This document shows, in pieces, positions 53,158 to 61,159 of a stretch of 64,000 nucleotides of DNA. Both the position numbers and the translations under genes were made by a program. Positions within the stretch are counted from its first letter, which is position 1; the number at the start of each line of letters is the position of its first letter. The notes beneath the pieces were generated by a model. That model worked only from the letters and a program-made list of their open reading frames with translations, ran no database searches and was not told the DNA's origin. The DNA comes from Streptomyces noursei ATCC 11455 (GTDB taxonomy: Bacteria; Actinomycetota; Actinomycetes; Streptomycetales; Streptomycetaceae): assembly GCF_001704275.1 (NCBI RefSeq), contig NZ_CP011533.1, positions 6,014,001 through 6,078,000 on the forward strand, read 5' to 3'.

Positions 53158-53161
53158 TCGA

Positions 53162-53203
53162 CGGGGCCCGGTCACAACCGACCAAGACCGCGGCCGGGCC
53201 CCG
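53162..53203 (+). terminator. Hairpin between the spread genes and the translocase gene
   Basis: CGGGGCCCGG (53162-53171) pairs with CCGGGCCCCG (53194-53203) across a 22-base loop. Its placement just after a stop and before a new ribosome site mirrors the two copies at 47830 and 57065. Confidence 0.55.
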
Positions 53204-53233
53204 CCACCCTCCCGAACCCGGAAGGAATCGTCA

Positions 53234-55495
53234 GTGAATCACGACGACGAGTACGACTTCTTCGAGCAACTCGAAGCAGACCTGGCCGCCGAGGACGGCA
53301 CCGACGCGGGTGCTGAGGTAGTCGACCTCGACAAGGCCAGGTCGGCCCGCAGCGAGTCGGGTGACCGTTCGGCCGGCCCCGAGTCCCACGAGGCCAATGC
53401 CGAGTTGGCCGACCCGGTCCCCGCCCAGGCGCCTGACGCATCGGCCACGGGATCGGTCGACTCCGAGGCGGTGGTGCTGGTGGACGGTCCAGCCCCGGCC
53501 GGTCCTGGCTACTTCGACCGTCTGCGGGCCGCCAAACGGCATCCCGTGCTGCCGGTCTGGCTGCGGTCGATGGCTGAGCTGAAGACCGCCGTTGGATGGG
53601 TGGCCGGCCATTACGGTCACAACTGCGCCTACCACGGGCTCCGCGCACCGGTCTATGCCGGGCGCCTGGCCCTGCACGCGCCGCGCGGCACGGCCTGCTT
53701 CCTGGGCGAGACGATGCGGTGGGTTGCCGACAAGGAGGGCGAGCCTGTCCGGCTGGCGGCGGTTCGCCGCGAGGACGCGGCCGAGTACCTCAAGCTCTCC
53801 CGGCAGCGGGACGGCCGCGTCCGGCTGCGCACGCTGGTTGCCGTGCTGGCCGCGCTGATCGGACTGGGCGGCGCGCTGGCGCTGTACGTGCTGGCCCCGG
53901 GCTGGCTTCAGGCCGTCTCGGTCGGGGCGGTGCTGATGGCGCTGGGATACGCCGGGCAGGAAGCCGATGCGCCGATCATCACCCGGGCCGTAGACCTGCC
54001 GAGCGTCGAGCGGCTGACCAGCGACATCGTCGTACGCGCGTTCACCGCTCTGGGCATCGCAGAGATCAACAAAAACGCCGCCAAAGGCAAGGCATTGGAG
54101 TTCAAAGCCCCCATCCAGCGCGACGGGAAGGGCTGGCGCGCTGATGTGGACCTGCCTTACGGCGTGACGGTCTCTGACATCCTCGACCGCCGCGAGCGTC
54201 TGGCGTCCGGCCTGCGCAAGCCGTTGGGCTGTGTGTGGCCCGAGCCGGTGCCCGGCGAGCACACCGGGCGCCTGATGCTGTGGGTGGGCGATCAGGATAT
54301 GGCCAAGGCCCCGCAGCCGGCCTGGCCGCTGCTGAAGTCCGGGACCGCCTCGCTGTTCAAGCCCGTGCCGTACGGCACCGACCCGCGCGGCCGGGCGGTC
54401 GACTTCGACCTGATGTACGCCAACTTCCTGGTCGGCGCGATGCCCGGCCGCGGCAAGACCTTCGCGCTGCGCATCCTGCTGCTGGCCGCAGCCATGGACC
54501 CCACCGCCGAGCTGCACACCTGGGAGTTCAAGGGCACCGGCGACTTCTCCGCCTTCCAGCCGATCTCCCACACCTACGGCTCCGGCCCTGGCGATGACGC
54601 CACGGTGGAGGGCTGCGTGGAGGCGCTGGAGTACGTCTACGGCGAGCTGGACCGCCGGGCCCGCGTGATCAACGGCTTGCCCAAGGACATCTGCCCGGAG
54701 AACAAGGTCACGCCGGCCCTGGCCGCGAAGAAGTCGTTGGGCCTGCACCCGCTGGTCATGAGCATCGACGAATGTCAGGAGGTCTTCACCCATGAACGGC
54801 TCGGCGAGAAGGCCGCCGAGCTGGCCACCGCCATCATCAAGCGCGGCCGGGCCCTGGGCGTGATCCTGCTGCTGGGCACACAGCGCCCGGACGCCGACTC
54901 GCTGCCCAAGGCCATCAGTGCCAACGTCGGCATCCGGTTCTGCCTGCAGGTCATGGGCCAGCCGGAGAACGACATGGTGCTGGGCACCTCGATGTACAAA
55001 AACGGCATCCGTGCCACCGCGTTCACTGCCGCTGACCTGGGCATCGGCTACCTGGTCGGGGCCGGGCCCAACCCGCAGATCGTGCGCTCGTACTACATCG
55101 ACAACGCCGCCGCCGAGAAGCTGTGCGAGCGCGCCCATGCCGCCCGCGAGGCGGCCGGCACTCTGCCCGACCCGGCCACGACGAAGCCGGAGAAGGCGCC
55201 CGACACGCTGCTGACGGACGTGCTGGCCGTCATCCCCGCCGGCGAGGCGAAGGTGTGGAACGAGACGGTCATCGACCGGCTGGCCGAACTGCGGCCCGAA
55301 CGCTACGGCGAGTGGGGGCAGATGACCGGTGAGGAGAAGACTGCCCACCTGACCGCGGCGCTCAAGCCCTATGGGATCAAGGCCGGGCAGGTCGGCCGCC
55401 GCGTCGACGGCAAGTTCGTCAACCAGCGCGGCATCGAGCGCCAGGCCGTCGCCGATGCGATTGCAGAGCGTAACCGAAAGCGGGACGCGGGCTGA
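53234..55495 (+). CDS. traB: TraB/FtsK-SpoIIIE-type conjugal DNA translocase
   Basis: A 753-residue septal translocase. An acidic N-terminal ~80 residues precede two membrane helices (about residues 200-235, LVAVLAALIGLGGALALYVL). The motor domain has Walker A LVGAMPGRGKTFALRILLL and Walker B LVMSIDECQEVF. A C-terminal winged helix (~residues 660-750) would bind the element's clt site. Members of this family move double-stranded DNA between mycelia in Streptomyces conjugation. GTG start at 53234 with GGAAGGAA upstream. Palindromes just after the stop are candidate binding sites. Confidence 0.93.
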   Translation: MNHDDEYDFFEQLEADLAAEDGTDAGAEVVDLDKARSARSESGDRSAGPESHEANAELADPVPAQAPDASATGSVDSEAVVLVDGPAPAGPGYFDRLRAAKRHPVLPVWLRSMAELKTAVGWVAGHYGHNCAYHGLRAPVYAGRLALHAPRGTACFLGETMRWVADKEGEPVRLAAVRREDAAEYLKLSRQRDGRVRLRTLVAVLAALIGLGGALALYVLAPGWLQAVSVGAVLMALGYAGQEADAPIITRAVDLPSVERLTSDIVVRAFTALGIAEINKNAAKGKALEFKAPIQRDGKGWRADVDLPYGVTVSDILDRRERLASGLRKPLGCVWPEPVPGEHTGRLMLWVGDQDMAKAPQPAWPLLKSGTASLFKPVPYGTDPRGRAVDFDLMYANFLVGAMPGRGKTFALRILLLAAAMDPTAELHTWEFKGTGDFSAFQPISHTYGSGPGDDATVEGCVEALEYVYGELDRRARVINGLPKDICPENKVTPALAAKKSLGLHPLVMSIDECQEVFTHERLGEKAAELATAIIKRGRALGVILLLGTQRPDADSLPKAISANVGIRFCLQVMGQPENDMVLGTSMYKNGIRATAFTAADLGIGYLVGAGPNPQIVRSYYIDNAAAEKLCERAHAAREAAGTLPDPATTKPEKAPDTLLTDVLAVIPAGEAKVWNETVIDRLAELRPERYGEWGQMTGEEKTAHLTAALKPYGIKAGQVGRRVDGKFVNQRGIERQAVADAIAERNRKRDAG

Positions 55496-55506
55496 CCGTC
55501 CGGGCC

Positions 55507-55540
55507 GCTATCGATAGCGCCACAGCCTGCTATCGATAGC
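55507..55540. promoter_or_regulatory. Two GCTATCGATAGC palindromes, candidate clt/transfer site
   Basis: Perfect 12-bp palindromes at 55507-55518 and 55529-55540, 22 bases apart, are followed by a related GCTAGCGCATAGC at about 55577-55589. They lie in the 140-base gap after the translocase gene, the type of location where clt loci of Streptomyces elements are found. Confidence 0.5.
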
Positions 55541-55635
55541 GGCCCCGATAGACCGCCACATGGCATCTGATCAGGCTGCTAGCGCATAGCGGCCCACCTG
55601 CGGAAACCCTCGAAAACCGCCCCGGAGGCCCGCTC

Positions 55636-55887
55636 ATGAGCCCCACCGCCCTCGCTATCGCCTTCCCGCTCATAGTCACACTCTGTTACGCGGGTCTGTG
55701 TGTGATCTCGCCGTTCGGCAACTGCCGCAAGTGCCGCGGCTTCGGCTACGCGCTCAAGACCGACCGCCGCGGACGGCTCCGGCCCGGCAAGACCTGCCGC
55801 CGCTGCCACGGCGACCGCAAGCGCATCCGGGTGGGCCGCCACCTGTTCAACGTCGCCGCGCGCCTCCACCGCGACGGCACCCGCTGA
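55636..55887 (+). CDS. Small membrane protein with zinc-finger-like cysteines (Spd-like)
   Basis: An 83-residue protein with one N-terminal membrane helix (LAIAFPLIVTLCYAGLCVIS) and a basic C-terminal part with CRKCRGFGYAL and CRRCHGDRKR, two CxxC pairs of DnaJ-like spacing. GGAGG precedes the ATG. It probably belongs to the spread (Spd) gene group. Confidence 0.72.
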   Translation: MSPTALAIAFPLIVTLCYAGLCVISPFGNCRKCRGFGYALKTDRRGRLRPGKTCRRCHGDRKRIRVGRHLFNVAARLHRDGTR

Positions 55888-55916
55888 CCCACACCACCAC
55901 TCCAAGGAGGCCCGAA

Positions 55917-56123
55917 GTGGCCATTACCGTCTCCCTGGTCTCCCTGGTCTCCCTGGTCGCCCTGTTCGGCCTGGTTCTGTTCTTCCTGCTGCGCTCCAAG
56001 ACCCTCGGCTGGGGCTCCGCCTTCATCGCCATCATGTTCGGCTTCTTCCTCGCCTCCACCGGCGCCTCCGGCCCCATCAACCAGCTCACCCACGCAGTCC
56101 TCGACGCCGTGCGGAATCTGTAG
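55917..56123 (+). CDS. Two-helix small membrane protein (Spd-like)
   Basis: A 68-residue hydrophobic protein from the GTG at 55917, six bases after AAGGAGG. The start reads MAITVSLVSLVSLVALFGLV (encoded by a 9-base tandem repeat, TCCCTGGTC), followed by a second helix GSAFIAIMFGFFLASTG. Such small hydrophobic proteins accompany SpdB in pock formation. No other motif. Confidence 0.72.
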   Translation: MAITVSLVSLVSLVALFGLVLFFLLRSKTLGWGSAFIAIMFGFFLASTGASGPINQLTHAVLDAVRNL

Positions 56124-56132
56124 GAGGCGGTC

Positions 56133-56744
56133 GTGAACGAACCGCTCACCTCCCGGCACTGGCTCGCCGAAGCCGCCCCGAAATCGGCGCCGGCCTTGGC
56201 CACTTCCACCGTGCTGATCCTGGCCCGCATCTGGAACGCCAACGGCGCCGAACACTCCGTCGGCAACGCCGTGCTGATGACCGCGCTGTCCCTGGGCGCG
56301 GCCGTGGCCGGCGCCCTGGCGTCCGTGGGCCGCGCCGGGGACGGAGTCATTGCCGGTACCGCGTTCGCCACCTCCGGCGCCCTCGCCCTGGCCGGAGTCG
56401 CCGGATACGCCGACGGCTGGTCCCTGCCACTCCTGCTGTGGGCCCTGGCCACCACCGTGTCCTACGTCCTGGCGGCACGGCACTGGCGCACCGACCGTCG
56501 CGAGTCCCTTGCTCACGAGCGGCACTCCGCCGCACGGCGCGAGGAGCACGCCCACGTAGAGCGCGTCGAAGCACTGCGGGCCGGCGCACAGATCGAGGTG
56601 GCCCGCGAGGGCGCCGCCTACGCCGAAGCCCTCGCTGCAGCCCTCACCGCCCGTGCCTCCCTGCCCGGCTTCGACCCCATCCAGCTCACCCGAGCCGGGC
56701 TCCCCGAACTGCCCGTCATCGACGTCATCAAGGAGGACCGTTGA
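56133..56744 (+). CDS. Spread-type membrane protein with C-terminal helix
   Basis: A 203-residue protein with three to four membrane helices (residues ~20-120) followed by a His/Glu/Arg-rich coiled segment (HERHSAARREEHAHVERVEA) and a short tail. TAGGAGG lies upstream of the GTG start. Layout resembles SpdB-like proteins. Its stop overlaps the next gene by TTGA. Confidence 0.75.
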   Translation: MNEPLTSRHWLAEAAPKSAPALATSTVLILARIWNANGAEHSVGNAVLMTALSLGAAVAGALASVGRAGDGVIAGTAFATSGALALAGVAGYADGWSLPLLLWALATTVSYVLAARHWRTDRRESLAHERHSAARREEHAHVERVEALRAGAQIEVAREGAAYAEALAAALTARASLPGFDPIQLTRAGLPELPVIDVIKEDR

Positions 56745-57058
56745 TCTCCCGCGTGTTGGCACGCAAGCGCCTGACAATCCGCTACTGGGGCGGCTGGGTA
56801 GCCACCCGCCACGGCCGCCCGATCGGTCCCCGACCCATCCTCGCCCTGCACCGCACACCCGACCCGAACTGCCTCGACTGCGAGGGCACGGGCGAGGTGA
56901 TGTGCGGTAGCCCCGGCCAGGAAGAGCCGGACTACGGCGACTGCCACTGCGCGCCGTTCCCGCCGCTGGCCTACCTGTGGCTGCCCAAGTGCCCGGCCTG
57001 GCTCCGCCAGCGGCGCCTCGGCCACGACCCGGCCTTCAGCGACGAACCGCCGTTCTAG
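56741..57058 (+). CDS. Zinc-ribbon small protein
   Basis: A 105-residue protein from the TTG at 56741 (AGGAGG upstream, overlap with the previous stop). A DnaJ-like CLDCEGTGEVMCG and DCHCAPF supply cysteines for one zinc site. The C-terminus reads WLPKCPAWLRQRRLG. A GTG at 56753 is an alternative start. It is the last gene before the hairpin at 57065. Function unknown. Confidence 0.68.
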   Translation: MISRVLARKRLTIRYWGGWVATRHGRPIGPRPILALHRTPDPNCLDCEGTGEVMCGSPGQEEPDYGDCHCAPFPPLAYLWLPKCPAWLRQRRLGHDPAFSDEPPF

Positions 57059-57064
57059 ATACGC

Positions 57065-57106
57065 CCGGGGCGGTCGCCTCTCACCACAAGACCGCGACCG
57101 CCCCGG
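57065..57106 (+). terminator. 13-bp stem hairpin, copy 2 of the operon-junction element
   Basis: Identical in both arms and loop to 47830-47871. It starts seven bases after a stop codon and precedes the replication gene start by about 40 bases, the same spacing as at copy 1. Confidence 0.7.
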
Positions 57107-57144
57107 CTCTCTTGTCCCTTCGAAGAAACAGGAGAACCCCCAGC

Positions 57145-59127
57145 ATGACATCTGAGCCCGTGCCCGCCCAGCACGCCTCGGTGCTGCCGATGCGCGACCG
57201 TCCCGGCGACCACGCCACCCGCATCCCGCCCAACGACGTGGACGCCGAACAGGCCGTCGTCGGCGCCCTCATGCTCGCCCCCGACGTCATCGCCGAAGTC
57301 GGCGCGGTCATGGACCCCGCCGACCACTACCGACCGGCCCACGAGACCATCCACCGCGCCATCCTCCACCTGCACGGCCAGGGCCAGCGCGCCGACCCGA
57401 TCACCCTCGGGCACCACCTCGAACAGGTCGGAGACCTCCACCGCGTCGGCGGACGCACCTACCTCCACACCCTCCTCGATGCCGTTCCGACGGCCGCCAA
57501 CGCTGGGTACTACGCCGAGATCGTGCACGACCTGGCCCGGCGCCGCCGCAGCATCGAGGCAGGCACCCGCATCGTCCAGGCCGGCCTCTCCCCGGACACC
57601 ACCGCCGAGGACCTGCGCGAGGCCCTGGCCCTCGGCGCCGAAACCCTGCCCACGGCGTGGGCGGAGCCGATCCCGCTCAACCACCAGCCCAAGCCCCCTG
57701 CGTTCCCCACCCGGGCACTGCCCGCCTGGCTCCGGGAGTTCGTGGAGGGACTGGCCGAGGAGACCCAGACCCCGCCCGATCTGGCCGGGACTCTGGCGCT
57801 GGCCGTGCTCGCCACCACCGCCGGCGGACGCGTCATCGTCCAGTTGCGCGGACGCTGGCGTGAGCCGACCAACCTGTTCACCGTCGTCGCCCTGCCCCCG
57901 GGCAACCGCAAGTCCGCCGTCTTCTCGGCCATGACCGCCCCGCTGCGCGCCGCCGAGAAGCTGCTCGCCTCCCAGGCGGCCGGCCGTATCGCCGAGGCAG
58001 AGGTGACCGCCAAGATGGCCCGCGAGGCAGCCGACAAGGCCGCCGCCCAGGCCGCCAAGGCCGAGGGCCCCGAACGCGACGGACTGACCGCCGAGGCCAT
58101 CGCCCTGGCCCAAGCCGCAGACAGCCTCAACGTCCCCGTGAAACCCCGGCTGCTGGCCGACGACTCCACCCCCGAGACCGTCACCACCCTCATGAGCGAG
58201 CAGGGCGGACGGCTGTCGGTGATGTCCGCCGAGGGCGGCATCTTCGACATCATCGCCGGCCGCTACTCCGGCACCCCCAACATGGAGGTCTTCCTCAAAG
58301 GCCACGCCGGCGACTGGCTGCGCGTGGACCGCCGCACCCGGGAAGAGAACATCGACGAACCAGCCCTGACCATGGGCCTGGCCGTCCAGCCCGACGTCCT
58401 GGCGGACATCGGCCACAACCGCGGCTTCGACGGCCGCGGCCTGCTGGCGCGCTTCCTGTACTCGCTGCCCGAATCCCTCGTCGGCTACCGCAAGGCCAAC
58501 CCCGACCCCGTCCCCGACCACGTCGCCGAACGCTACGACAGCACCATCACCGCACTCACCTTGTCCCTGGCCGAGTGGACCGACCCCGCCGTCCTGCGGC
58601 TCACGCCCGAGGCGGACCAGGCTCTGAGCGCCTACGACCAGCACATCGAACCCCAACTCCGCCCCCGCGGCGGACGGCTCGGCCACATCACCAAATGGGC
58701 CAGCAAGCTGGTCGGCGCCACCGCCCGCACCGCCGGCCTCCTCCACCTCGCCCAGCACCTCGACAACGGCTACACCCAGCCGATCACCGGCGAGACCATG
58801 AACGCCGCCATCGAGATCGGCGAATACTTCGCCACCCACGCGCTCACGGTCTTCGACCTCATGGGCGCCGACACCACCCTCGCCCGCGCCCGCACCCTCC
58901 TGGCCGTCCTCGAGGACAACGGCTGGGAGAGCATCAGCCGACGCGACCTGTTCGCCAAGCTCTCCCGCTCCGAATTCCCCTCCGTCGCAGACCTGGAGCC
59001 CGTCACCGTCCTGCTGGAAGAGCACGGCTACCTGCGCATCGCCACCCCGCCCCGCACGGGCAAGCGCGGCCGGCCCCCGGCCCCCCGCTACCTCCTCCAC
59101 CCCCAGCTCCGCGAGGCCAAGGCATGA
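57145..59127 (+). CDS. DnaB-N / DUF3987 replication protein of the AICE
   Basis: A 660-residue protein. Residues ~25-135 match the DnaB helicase N-terminal domain (PPNDVDAEQAVVGALMLAPD, HETIHRAILHLHGQGQRADP, GGRTYLHTLLDAVPTAAN). From ~190 on it is DUF3987-like, with a nucleotide-binding region FTVVALPPGNRKSAVFSAM whose loop is a degenerate Walker A, a helical Ala/Lys-rich insertion (~280-330), and GGIFDIIAGRYSG further on. It lacks the motifs of RepSA, RepAM or prim-pol, so it is the probable replication initiator or helicase loader of this AICE. The ATG at 57145 follows ACAGGAGAA. Its gene is followed directly by an iteron-like array. Confidence 0.83.
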   Translation: MTSEPVPAQHASVLPMRDRPGDHATRIPPNDVDAEQAVVGALMLAPDVIAEVGAVMDPADHYRPAHETIHRAILHLHGQGQRADPITLGHHLEQVGDLHRVGGRTYLHTLLDAVPTAANAGYYAEIVHDLARRRRSIEAGTRIVQAGLSPDTTAEDLREALALGAETLPTAWAEPIPLNHQPKPPAFPTRALPAWLREFVEGLAEETQTPPDLAGTLALAVLATTAGGRVIVQLRGRWREPTNLFTVVALPPGNRKSAVFSAMTAPLRAAEKLLASQAAGRIAEAEVTAKMAREAADKAAAQAAKAEGPERDGLTAEAIALAQAADSLNVPVKPRLLADDSTPETVTTLMSEQGGRLSVMSAEGGIFDIIAGRYSGTPNMEVFLKGHAGDWLRVDRRTREENIDEPALTMGLAVQPDVLADIGHNRGFDGRGLLARFLYSLPESLVGYRKANPDPVPDHVAERYDSTITALTLSLAEWTDPAVLRLTPEADQALSAYDQHIEPQLRPRGGRLGHITKWASKLVGATARTAGLLHLAQHLDNGYTQPITGETMNAAIEIGEYFATHALTVFDLMGADTTLARARTLLAVLEDNGWESISRRDLFAKLSRSEFPSVADLEPVTVLLEEHGYLRIATPPRTGKRGRPPAPRYLLHPQLREAKA

Positions 59128-59483
59128 CCCACCCCACCCACACGCCCACGGAACCCCCGCCGCAGAAACCGCAGAATCCGCAAAAATACCGCCGCACCCC
59201 GGCTGACCAGGGCAAACGGCAGACCGCCCCGTCCGCCGCAAAAATCTGCGAAAGTGCCGCAAAAATCAACGCGGCCAGCCGGCCACCCCTGCGGCCCGCC
59301 CCGGCCACCACGCCCGCCGCTGATTTTTGCGGAGATTCCCGCGATTTTTGCGGCAGCCAGCCCCTCACCCCAATCGCCGCAGGTCAGACCGCCTGTCCGC
59401 CTATTTTTGCGGATTCTGCGGTTTCTGCGGCGGGCCCCCTGCCCCCGTCCACCCCCGCGCCCAGAGGGGAGCGTCACGCATGA
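59124..59483 (+). CDS. Repeat-containing small protein overlying the putative origin
   Basis: A 119-residue frame starting in the stop of the replication gene (ATGA) and ending in the start of the excisionase gene (ATGA), so the overlap pattern supports translation. The product is Pro/Ala/Thr-rich and of low complexity (KICESAAKINAAS, ADFCGDSRDFCGS), dictated by DNA repeats. It may be a real protein or a frame kept open for coupling across a cis-acting region. Confidence 0.5.
   Translation: MTHPTHTPTEPPPQKPQNPQKYRRTPADQGKRQTAPSAAKICESAAKINAASRPPLRPAPATTPAADFCGDSRDFCGSQPLTPIAAGQTACPPIFADSAVSAAGPLPPSTPAPRGERHA
59156..59434. repeat. Dyad-symmetric iteron-like array (six CCGCAAAAAT), candidate replication origin
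   Basis: CCGCAAAAAT occurs at 59178, 59236 and 59257, and its complement ATTTTTGCGG at 59323, 59344 and 59403, symmetric about position 59295. The outer pair lies in perfect 33-bp inverted repeats (59156-59188 and 59402-59434). The A5 tracts stand out in GC-rich DNA. Location between a replication gene and xis/int suggests an origin or a recombination control site. Confidence 0.75.
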
Positions 59484-59683
59484 CCACGGCCATACCCCGC
59501 CCGCGGGACGAGAAGCTCACGCTCACCGAGATCTGCAAGGACCTGAAGATCTCACGCTCCACGTTCTACGACTGGCGCGCGAAGAGGCGGGCTCCGCGCT
59601 GCATCAAACTGCCCAATGGTGACCTTCGGATCCGCCGCAGCGACTACGAGCACTGGCTCGACGGCCGGGAGGACTGCGGCTGA
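59480..59683 (+). CDS. xis: Excisionase (AlpA/MerR-type helix-turn-helix)
   Basis: A 67-residue protein with a winged helix: LTLTEICKDLKISRSTFYDW followed by IRRSDYEHWLDGRED, standard for AICE excisionases that steer the integrase towards excision. GAGGGGAG precedes the ATG at 59480. Its stop overlaps the integrase start by one base (TGATG). Confidence 0.92.
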   Translation: MTTAIPRPRDEKLTLTEICKDLKISRSTFYDWRAKRRAPRCIKLPNGDLRIRRSDYEHWLDGREDCG

Positions 59684-61065
59684 TGGACACTACGTACAGC
59701 ATCAAGATCTGGAAGACGTCGGTCTATCGGGGGCAGCGCAAGACCACCCATACCGTTCGCTGGGAGCTGGATGGCAAGGAGTGGCGAGCACCTTTCAGCA
59801 CGAAGGCACTCGCAGATGCCTTCCGCTCCGAGCTTGTCAGCGCCACGCGCCGTGGCGAAGCATTCAGCCTCACCACGGGGCGCCCGGTCTCACACAAGTC
59901 CGGTGCTACCGCGGTGAACTGGTACAACTTCGCGATCCAGTTCGCAGATGCTCAATGGCAACGGACCGGCGGAAACAACCGTAAGACCACAGCCAAGGCG
60001 CTCATGGCGACCACCATCGCTCTGCTGCGCACACCGCCGACCGCGTTCCGGCCAGTGGAAGTGCGCACGGCACTCCGGGAATTCGCGTACAACACGCGGC
60101 GCAGGGAAGACGCTCCACCCGAGATGGCCACCATCCTCAAGTGGGTGGAGCGGAACACCCTGAGTATGGCCGCCTGGGAAGATCCCTCGAAGGTCGAAGA
60201 GGTACTTCGGGCCGTCGGATCGAAGTTGGACGGCACGGGAGCCGCGGCAAGCTCCGTCAAGCGCAACCGGCGGATTCTGAACGTGGCCATGGAGTACGCC
60301 GTCAAGCACCGGATCCTGCGAGCGAACCCCCTGCCAAAAGGCCGAGGTGCCGCGCCCAAGACCTCTTCTGCGGTGGACAAGAGATCTCTCCTCAATCCGG
60401 AGCAGGCAGCTCGCCTGCTGGGATGGGTGCGCAGGCGCCCCCGTGGGGGCAAGCGGCTGCACGCGTTCTTCGCCACTATGTATTACGCGGGGCCGCGCCC
60501 GGAGGAGGTTGTGGCGATGGACGTTGCGGACATCCGTCTGCCCGACGAAGACGCCGAAGACCAGTGGTGTGAGCTGTTGTTCCACACGGCTAAACCGGAG
60601 GTCGGGAAGAACTGGACGGACACCGGCGCGATCCGCGAAGAGCGTGGGCTGATGGGACGAGCCTCGGATGACACTCGCGTCGTACCGGGGCACCCGTCAC
60701 TGACGCGGATCCTGCGCGAGCACATCAAGGCGGAGAATCTGACGCCAGGTAACCCGGTGTTTCAGGGCGAGAAGGGCGGTGTGCTCGCCGGTTCGGTCAT
60801 CCGCCGGGCATGGCGAACAGCCCGCGCGGAAGCGCTCTCCCCAGAGGAGTTTGCGTCGCCGCTCGGCAAGCGGGTGTACGACCTACGGCACACCTGTCTG
60901 ACCAACTGGCTCAACGACGGGGTCCCGCCGGCTCAGGTGGCCGAGTGGGCGGGCAACAGCGTCCCGGTGCTGCTGGCTGTCTACGCCCGGTGTATCTCCG
61001 GGCAGCTTCAGGACCTCAAACAGCGCATTCTGGCCCGCAGGGATCTCCCAGAGATTGCCGGCTGA
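59683..61065 (+). CDS. int: Tyrosine site-specific integrase
   Basis: A 460-residue integrase. The N-terminal arm-binding and core-binding domains occupy residues 1-200. The catalytic domain has box I MYYAGPRPEEVVAMD (Arg), a mid Lys/beta region, VYDLRHTCLTNWL (box II Arg with Tyr in the usual first His position), WAGNSVPVLLAVYAR (Asn replacing the second His; Tyr nucleophile). These substitutions are common in actinobacterial integrases, though Asn is less usual. It would recombine within the tRNA-Arg 3' region. Unlike pSAM2, another gene (HNH endonuclease) separates it from the att site. Confidence 0.94.
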   Translation: MDTTYSIKIWKTSVYRGQRKTTHTVRWELDGKEWRAPFSTKALADAFRSELVSATRRGEAFSLTTGRPVSHKSGATAVNWYNFAIQFADAQWQRTGGNNRKTTAKALMATTIALLRTPPTAFRPVEVRTALREFAYNTRRREDAPPEMATILKWVERNTLSMAAWEDPSKVEEVLRAVGSKLDGTGAAASSVKRNRRILNVAMEYAVKHRILRANPLPKGRGAAPKTSSAVDKRSLLNPEQAARLLGWVRRRPRGGKRLHAFFATMYYAGPRPEEVVAMDVADIRLPDEDAEDQWCELLFHTAKPEVGKNWTDTGAIREERGLMGRASDDTRVVPGHPSLTRILREHIKAENLTPGNPVFQGEKGGVLAGSVIRRAWRTARAEALSPEEFASPLGKRVYDLRHTCLTNWLNDGVPPAQVAEWAGNSVPVLLAVYARCISGQLQDLKQRILARRDLPEIAG

Positions 61066-61070
61066 ACCTA

Positions 61071-61104
61071 GGTACTGCGCTGGGCGGTTGCCCGGCGCAG
61101 TACC
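61071..61104 (+). terminator. Hairpin after the integrase gene
   Basis: GGTACTGCGC (61071-61080) pairs with GCGCAGTACC (61095-61104), with five further pairs inside (one G-T) and a GGTT loop. It ends transcription of the backbone before the HNH cargo gene. Confidence 0.65.
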
Positions 61105-61159
61105 GGTGTCAGTGCCGTTGTCTAGTCTCGCGTCAACAGACGAGACCTAGGGGTGGGCC

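Noticed and set aside
53231..55348. 705-codon minus-strand frame opposite the translocase gene
   Set aside because: Shadow of traB; composition is Arg/Gly/Gln-rich without recognisable motifs.
57055..59262. 735-codon minus-strand frame opposite the replication gene
   Set aside because: Gly/Val/Glu-rich shadow of a plus-strand gene with clear DnaB-N motifs and overlap signals.
59156..59434. CRISPR array interpretation of the CCGCAAAAAT repeats
   Set aside because: Repeats are only 10 bases, are half inverted, have unequal spacing and lie within a coding frame without cas genes; a dyad origin fits better.
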